From: JBJFGR01 sp051892875
Lineage (GTDB): Bacteria > Pseudomonadota > Gammaproteobacteria > Enterobacterales > Succinivibrionaceae
DNA: 9,818 bases
NCBI GenBank assembly: GCA_051892875.1
Contig: JBJFGR010000096.1
Span: 1-9,818 of the forward strand
Reading direction: 5' to 3'
How positions within the stretch are numbered: the stretch's first letter is position 1; each line of letters starts with the position of its first letter. This document shows positions 5,506 to 9,818 of this stretch, piece by piece. Under the pieces are notes generated by a model that did no database searches, had not been told where the DNA came from, and saw only the letters and a list, made by a program, of their open reading frames with translations. The position numbers and the translations under genes are program-made.

Positions 5506-8496
5506 TTAAGCTAAAAATTGATAACTATGCATACGATCTTCGCCTTCAGATATAATTCTGCTTAAAATTCGAACTGAATCATTTAACTGATTGTTTTCAA
5601 AAATTTCTTTTAATTTATTTAATCTTTGTCTAAAACCTTCTCCAAAACCATTTATTACTGGTAAAACAAACTGTTTCATAGCAAAATCTAAAGCTACGGT
5701 ATTATTATCAAACATTTGAATAGCAACAGTTAAGTAATTTAAAATCTGCTGATGTTTTCTATAAGATATAACTACTCTCTGACCTAAATCATGCTCTTCA
5801 TTAAATAATAACTCTTCTACTTGATTTATTATCGTATAAAGAACATTTGGAACAGAAGGTTCAGTAACATTAAACAGATATTCCCAATCCTTTGCACTAT
5901 AAGTAGACATTGGTTCTATTTTCTGTTTTATTACCCTAAAATCATCCGCTTGACTAGGCTTTTCTTCAAATAAAATTACTGCTGAACGATCTAGCATTCT
6001 TGGTGACATAATATTTACTGTATCATCACTATTAACTGTACCAATGAAACGTATATAACTTGGAATCTTCAAGAACGGTTTTTCTGGTGATCCTGTATAA
6101 ATCATTCTTTCAGATTCATCATCAGCTAAATCCATAAATGATGAAAAGTAATGTTCTGGTGATGATAAATTCATTTCATCTAATAATAAAAATACAGGGG
6201 TAACCTTATTACTATCATTTTCATCATTCAAAGTTGTAAGCAATTCCCACAAACCAGTCGGAGCAGCCTGAAAACTTCCTGCTAAACTATTCCAATATCC
6301 TAAGATATCACGTTGTGAAGTCCACCCTCTGGCAACAGGTATTGTATGTAAACGATTTCCAAGATTTAATGATTTTCCTAAAGTCTTAACAAATGAAGTT
6401 TTTCCAGAACCTGGCAACCCAGCTAAAATCGTAAATTGATTTTGAGCAATAGTAATAACCATTGAAATTAATTTATTTCTTTCAATATTTCTACCTCTAC
6501 TGCGCATTATACGAGTTAATTCTTCTATATATCTATTACGAGATTTTGAAATATTATCTGTTACGATTTTACTTGGAACAGAAGATGTAAAACTAAAATT
6601 AACAGCTGCATTTCGTGTTGGTGATGAAGTAAAAGCACGAAGCATTGAATGCATATCTAAATACTTAGAACTTAACTCATTCACACCTTGTTTTAATTCT
6701 TTATTGATCTTTTCTTTTGTACTTGCTAAATTTTCAACTTCCTTACGAAGTTCATTACATTCTTTGGTTAACTCACTCTTTGAACTTTTTAGATTTTCTA
6801 TTTCAGATGACAAGACTACTTGTTTTTCTGAATTAGCTTTTTTATTATTTTCCTTTACTAAACTATCAATAGGCATTTTTTCTAAATTCTTTAGTTCAAA
6901 ACGCTTCTTATTTATTTCATTATTTAATCGTTCAATCTCTTTTTTTAATCTATCACCCTCATGTTTTATTTCATCTATCATATCTTTACGATACTTTTCA
7001 ACAATCTTAGCAGAATTTGTTCTAATATATGAATCAATAAAATGCTTACATGTAGTAGTCTGTAATAAGAAATTAAAGAACTTTTCTCTTTCTTCTGGAT
7101 ATTTTGCAGCATTTTCGATTACAGAAAAAGCAGCTATAACACGTTCTTCTTGATTTTTTAGAGTCTTTATAGAACGCGAATTTTGTCTTAAAATTGATAA
7201 TTGAGGAGTTCTTAAATCCCTAAATATTGTACCTAAAATAGGAGTACAATAATTATCAACCAATTTCTTTTCACTTATATAATCAACCTTTTCTCCACTA
7301 GATTGCCAATTCTTCAATTGAACTAGGTAAGCACGTTCAATATCATCAAATTTTACTACTTTGATATAATCAGTTAAGCAATCGTAATCGAATTTTTTAG
7401 TTGTAGATTCCATTTTATCATTTGTTTTAAAACTTCCTCTATCTGGAACTGAAATTTCAAAAGTATAAACATCTTCTTTTTGTTCTATCTTGTTTACACA
7501 AAATGGTCCCATTAAACAACGATGTTCCTTTATTTTTGGAAAAACTTCTTTTCTTAATACTTCAATATATTTTTCAAAATAACCTTCATAACGATCACGT
7601 ATAAATTCTATAAAATCACTATTATTATCTAAATCATTATTTTCAATAATATTTTCAGAATGTTCAGGATCAACCAAAAAACGCTTATCATAAGGTTTTA
7701 AAAACCCCTTAGCTTCACCTAATTTTCTGACAATTGATTTTAATAAATCTTCTTTTAAATCCTCACGAACGTAATTTAATAAAGTATCTTCTTTAATCTC
7801 GTCAACTTTTACATTAATCGAAGATTCCAGATTCTTCAATACTTCATCATCTTCTTCTAAATAGTCATTTACAATATCGTTTATAATTTTTGATTTTAAA
7901 GACAGAATAACATTTTCTGCTTCAGAACTTTCATTTCTATTATTACACATAGTGCTACGAACACTTTCTACGTATTTAGTATAAATATATTTTTCAACAA
8001 GCTCTCTAGAAGTTGATTCATACCTATCTCCATCCTCTAAAAAATCCACATCTTTATCATCTATAATATAAGTTATATTTTCAAACATAACATACTTTGT
8101 AGATGGCTTTATTGGATAATAAACTTTACAATTATTTGGAGAAGGAATATTTGTCTTTATTATTTCTATAAAATCATCTATCACTACTGATTTTATATGA
8201 CTGTATAATGCTGTATAATTACATTTACTATCAGGATTTGGTGAATCACCAGCCTCCAATTGTATCAGCATTCCATTGTAACTATTTATAATATCCAAGG
8301 CATTAGAGGTCAAAAATACCTGGTTTGATTCACAAAAAAAGCTTTTTTGGTTAATGATTTCATATTCATAATCTTTACTATTACTATCTGAAGTAAATTT
8401 TTCAAAACCTATATCTATAAATGCACAATCATTACCGTTTTTTGCTGAAAAATGTTTATTATTTACAATACCTATAACAATTCTATTTGTACCCAT
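5506..8496 (-). CDS. McrB-like AAA+ protein with central coiled coil
   Basis: This 996-residue protein is the motor of the defence pair. Residues 1 to about 490 match nothing I recognise: an N-terminal beta-rich segment, then charged helices. In this position one expects a target-recognition domain. Residues about 505-615 are a long coiled coil dense in Lys and Glu heptads. The C-terminal AAA+ domain has Walker A GLPGSGKTS (693-701), Walker B LLLDEMN (D773, E774), sensor GTVNSDDT (N822) and SPRMLDR (D836, R837), then a helical lid. These are features of the dynein-like AAA_5 group that includes McrB. Classical McrB proteins carry MNTADR as the GTP-specific motif, and here the equivalent reads TVNSDDT, so the nucleotide used is uncertain. 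AAAGGAT (around 8507-8513) precedes the ATG by ten bases. The layout of coiled coil, motor and downstream nuclease resembles CoCoNuT systems, but no helicase gene is seen. Confidence 0.85.
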   Translation of the reverse strand: MGTNRIVIGIVNNKHFSAKNGNDCAFIDIGFEKFTSDSNSKDYEYEIINQKSFFCESNQVFLTSNALDIINSYNGMLIQLEAGDSPNPDSKCNYTALYSHIKSVVIDDFIEIIKTNIPSPNNCKVYYPIKPSTKYVMFENITYIIDDKDVDFLEDGDRYESTSRELVEKYIYTKYVESVRSTMCNNRNESSEAENVILSLKSKIINDIVNDYLEEDDEVLKNLESSINVKVDEIKEDTLLNYVREDLKEDLLKSIVRKLGEAKGFLKPYDKRFLVDPEHSENIIENNDLDNNSDFIEFIRDRYEGYFEKYIEVLRKEVFPKIKEHRCLMGPFCVNKIEQKEDVYTFEISVPDRGSFKTNDKMESTTKKFDYDCLTDYIKVVKFDDIERAYLVQLKNWQSSGEKVDYISEKKLVDNYCTPILGTIFRDLRTPQLSILRQNSRSIKTLKNQEERVIAAFSVIENAAKYPEEREKFFNFLLQTTTCKHFIDSYIRTNSAKIVEKYRKDMIDEIKHEGDRLKKEIERLNNEINKKRFELKNLEKMPIDSLVKENNKKANSEKQVVLSSEIENLKSSKSELTKECNELRKEVENLASTKEKINKELKQGVNELSSKYLDMHSMLRAFTSSPTRNAAVNFSFTSSVPSKIVTDNISKSRNRYIEELTRIMRSRGRNIERNKLISMVITIAQNQFTILAGLPGSGKTSFVKTLGKSLNLGNRLHTIPVARGWTSQRDILGYWNSLAGSFQAAPTGLWELLTTLNDENDSNKVTPVFLLLDEMNLSSPEHYFSSFMDLADDESERMIYTGSPEKPFLKIPSYIRFIGTVNSDDTVNIMSPRMLDRSAVILFEEKPSQADDFRVIKQKIEPMSTYSAKDWEYLFNVTEPSVPNVLYTIINQVEELLFNEEHDLGQRVVISYRKHQQILNYLTVAIQMFDNNTVALDFAMKQFVLPVINGFGEGFRQRLNKLKEIFENNQLNDSVRILSRIISEGEDRMHSYQFLA

Positions 8497-8550
8497 AATT
8501 ACTTATATCCTTTATCTAATAATCTATCATTACTTATATATAATATATAA

Positions 8551-8572
8551 AGATGTTCATAAACAAACATCT
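8551..8572. repeat. Inverted repeat upstream of the McrB-like gene
   Basis: AGATGTT (8551-8557) is repeated inverted as AACATCT (8566-8572) around an 8-base spacer, 55 to 76 bases upstream of the start codon of the defence operon. The adjacent bases toward the gene are a TATATT-rich stretch where a -10 box would sit, so the repeat would overlap the -35 region. This is a plausible operator, but no regulator gene is in the window. Confidence 0.45.
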
Positions 8573-8742
8573 ACCAAAGTATTAAAGATATCAAAATTAT
8601 GTATTTTACTCAAGAAAGAGCATAAAAAACTTTGCTATAACTATGTAAATTTTAAATTATTTAAGTATTAATATTTATTAATTATTTATATTTACAAAGA
8701 TTAATATTAAAAATTTACTTTTTAACATTTTATTTAAAAGAT

Positions 8743-8767
8743 TTTTTTTGATTAATTATCAAAAAAA
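8743..8767. repeat. Perfect 10-bp inverted repeat with T- and A-runs
   Basis: TTTTTTTGAT (8743-8752) and ATCAAAAAAA (8758-8767) form a perfect dyad around TAATT. The core TTGAT-N5-ATCAA resembles an FNR box but has a five-base instead of a four-base spacer. It could be a binding site or a simple A/T dyad; as RNA the stem would be very weak. Confidence 0.4.
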
Positions 8768-8927
8768 CAGACATTGTTTCAAAAAAAATAATATTAATAA
8801 CATGTTAGAAATAAGTTAAACCGATCACATTTTATAAAAAAATTGTTGCACAAATTGAGTTTTTACAATAAGAGATCTTGAAAAGCTTATCATATTAAGG
8901 CAAAATAGTAGCATGTACAAGGAATGA

Positions 8928-8946
8928 TAATTGCGTTTTGCAATTA
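8928..8946. repeat. Short perfect inverted repeat upstream of the 203-residue protein gene
   Basis: TAATTGC (8928-8934) and GCAATTA (8940-8946) form a perfect 7-bp dyad around GTTTT, 105 to 123 bases before the start codon at 9051. If transcribed it would make a small leader hairpin without a T-run. Otherwise it may be a protein binding site. Confidence 0.4.
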
Positions 8947-9037
8947 CGAAGTGCTTTCTACCAAAACAACACTTTTAATATTTAATTATAAAAAGGGATT
9001 TACTATAGTTATAGTTGGTTTGGTATATTTATAAGAG

Positions 9038-9043
9038 AAGGAG
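9038..9043 (+). promoter_or_regulatory. Ribosome binding site that fixes the start at 9051
   Basis: AAGGAG lies seven bases before ATG 9051. The reading frame is open back to a TTG at 9015, but that start would place the Shine-Dalgarno sequence inside the gene and add twelve basic, unlikely residues. The ATG is therefore chosen. Confidence 0.9.
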
Positions 9044-9050
9044 TAAGACC

Positions 9051-9662
9051 ATGGGAACAGAATTATTAGAATTAAACACTGATATTTTAGGTAGGCTTGT
9101 AGAAAGCCCTGAAGCATCTCAAAATTTTATTGAATCAATTTTGAATGACTTACCTGATTCTGCTGTTAGTTGTGTTTCTAACGTAGTTGTTGGAGAATTA
9201 GACAGTAGCAAAGTTGCAGGAAAAGCTGCTAGTAATTACAAAAACATCAATGGTGTTATTTTTGGTTTTAATGCTGATGAACAACCTGCTGAACTTACTT
9301 TAGTTATGGAACCTGTTCACTACGTAAAATGGTGGCACGACAAGAGTTTCTTTAGTGACAAATTCTTCCGTTTACATTGCAATGCTAACGATGGAATTAA
9401 AAGATTTATCGTTTTTGTAGTTACAGATGTAAGCATTAAAGCAAACAAATTCCATTCTATCAGTTATTTCAACAATAAGAATGGTGAAAGAAATGAAACT
9501 TTACAGATTCATGATATTTACGCAATAAAAGAATCAGGCAACGAAGATTCAATGTTAGAAAATTGGATCAGAGCTTTAGTAACACAGAATCAGACAACAG
9601 AAGAAACTGATTCAAACAACGTAAGTAGCATCAGTGACGCAAAAAAGTATAAAGTAGCTTAA
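9051..9662 (+). CDS. Protein of unknown function, possible degenerate Rpn/PDDEXK-transposase-like fold
   Basis: This 203-residue soluble protein is not firmly recognised. It has no signal peptide or membrane segment. Residues 116-176 run as a hydrophobic strand (FIVFVVTDVSI), a segment around FHSISYFNNKNGE, then LQIHDIYAIKE and a helix with LENWIRAL. This order recalls the C-terminal part of the Rpn/PDDEXK-family transposase-like proteins, where a strand ending in D, an F-H-S-like turn, L-x-I-H and L-x-x-W-x-x-L appear. The N-terminal FIESILNDL (26-34) would fit that family's first helix. The catalytic Asp and E-x-Q are not evident; near the expected site the sequence reads VMEPV (85-89). The last 25 residues are polar and probably disordered. 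It is divergent from the McrB-like operon across 554 bases and has a good terminator. Its base composition looks more GC-rich than the defence genes. Existence is certain, the family tentative. Confidence 0.88.
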   Translation: MGTELLELNTDILGRLVESPEASQNFIESILNDLPDSAVSCVSNVVVGELDSSKVAGKAASNYKNINGVIFGFNADEQPAELTLVMEPVHYVKWWHDKSFFSDKFFRLHCNANDGIKRFIVFVVTDVSIKANKFHSISYFNNKNGERNETLQIHDIYAIKESGNEDSMLENWIRALVTQNQTTEETDSNNVSSISDAKKYKVA

Positions 9663-9711
9663 TTTTAAATGGATTTAAATTAAGAAAAGATTTTCTCTTA
9701 TAAATGTGTGC

Positions 9712-9739
9712 AAAAAACCTATCTTTGATAGGTTTTTTT
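9712..9739 (+). terminator. Intrinsic terminator after the 203-residue protein gene
   Basis: AAAAAACCTATC (9712-9723) pairs with GATAGG plus the following T's (9727-9738) around a 3-base TTT loop, ending in seven T's. It lies 50 bases past the stop codon. The stem is flanked by A- and T-runs on both sides, so it may also work on the opposite strand. No gene follows to the window end at 9818. Confidence 0.88.
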
Positions 9740-9818
9740 ATTATCTATAAAAAATATTATATTTTATATCGTAAACTTTTTTAAAAAGTATAACTAAATC
9801 ATCCTTTGAAGTTATTTA

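Larger units (their letters stand above)
8497..9050. other. AT-rich divergent intergenic region
   Basis: These 554 bases hold no gene I can support and separate two divergent transcription units. The segment 8640-8800 is almost pure A and T with many short A- and T-runs, so it is probably curved or easily melted. Three inverted repeats are present and listed separately (8551-8572, 8743-8767, 8928-8946). Short AT-rich -10-like boxes (for example around 8535-8550 on the minus strand and 8987-8992 on the plus strand) exist, but none is paired with a good -35, so I do not call promoters. Confidence 0.6.

Noticed and set aside
6704..7153. A 149-codon plus-strand reading frame
   Set aside because: It is antisense to the coiled coil of the McrB-like protein. 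Its Phe/Ser/Leu-rich translation is what Lys/Glu-rich codons give on the other strand, and there is no ribosome binding site.
8743..8767. A canonical FNR binding site
   Set aside because: The half sites fit TTGAT and ATCAA, but the spacer is five bases instead of four, so it is reported only as an inverted repeat.
9015..9050. Upstream TTG start extending the last gene to 215 residues
   Set aside because: The AAGGAG at 9038-9043 is ideally spaced for ATG 9051 and would be inside the gene if TTG were used.

Overview
The window is AT-rich DNA, probably from an anaerobic gammaproteobacterium. Three things support this: a type IV pilin of the MshA kind, a rubrerythrin (an oxidative-stress protein of anaerobes and microaerophiles), and a tRNA-Pro gene with its CCA end encoded. 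A member of Succinivibrionaceae or a relative would fit, but that is inference from protein style and base composition. No taxonomic marker gene is present.

Left part (1-2706), all genes on the minus strand: an unrecognised exported helical protein (211-1116), an orphan MshA-like type IV pilin (1396-1950) followed by a clear intrinsic terminator, and a complete rubrerythrin (2119-2706). A perfect 29-base inverted repeat lies between rubrerythrin and the pilin.

Middle part (2707-3607), no protein genes: a near-consensus sigma70 promoter (TTGACA-N17-TATTAT) and a strong plus-strand terminator enclose about 167 bases with no useful reading frame. The last 126 bases fold into four tightly packed hairpins. 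This is the best candidate for an undescribed element here, a small structured RNA. A tRNA-Pro(UGG) gene with its own consensus promoter and a distant terminator follows.

Right part (3608-8496), minus strand: a two-gene operon directly beside the tRNA. It encodes a 996-residue protein with a central coiled coil and a C-terminal AAA+ motor of the McrB-like type, followed by a 618-residue McrC-like protein of the DUF2357 kind with a C-terminal PD-(D/E)XK nuclease site. Together they look like a McrBC-type (type IV restriction-like) defence module in which the motor drives the nuclease. The architecture resembles coiled-coil nuclease tandem (CoCoNuT) systems, but the motor's sensor motif differs from the classical McrB GTPase signature. 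Its position next to a tRNA suggests a defence island, though no integrase or attachment repeat is visible.

Far right (8497-9818): a 554-base very AT-rich gap with several inverted repeats separates the operon from a divergent plus-strand gene (9051-9662). That gene encodes a 203-residue protein of unknown function whose C-terminal half vaguely recalls the Rpn/PDDEXK-transposase family without its catalytic residues. It ends at a good terminator.
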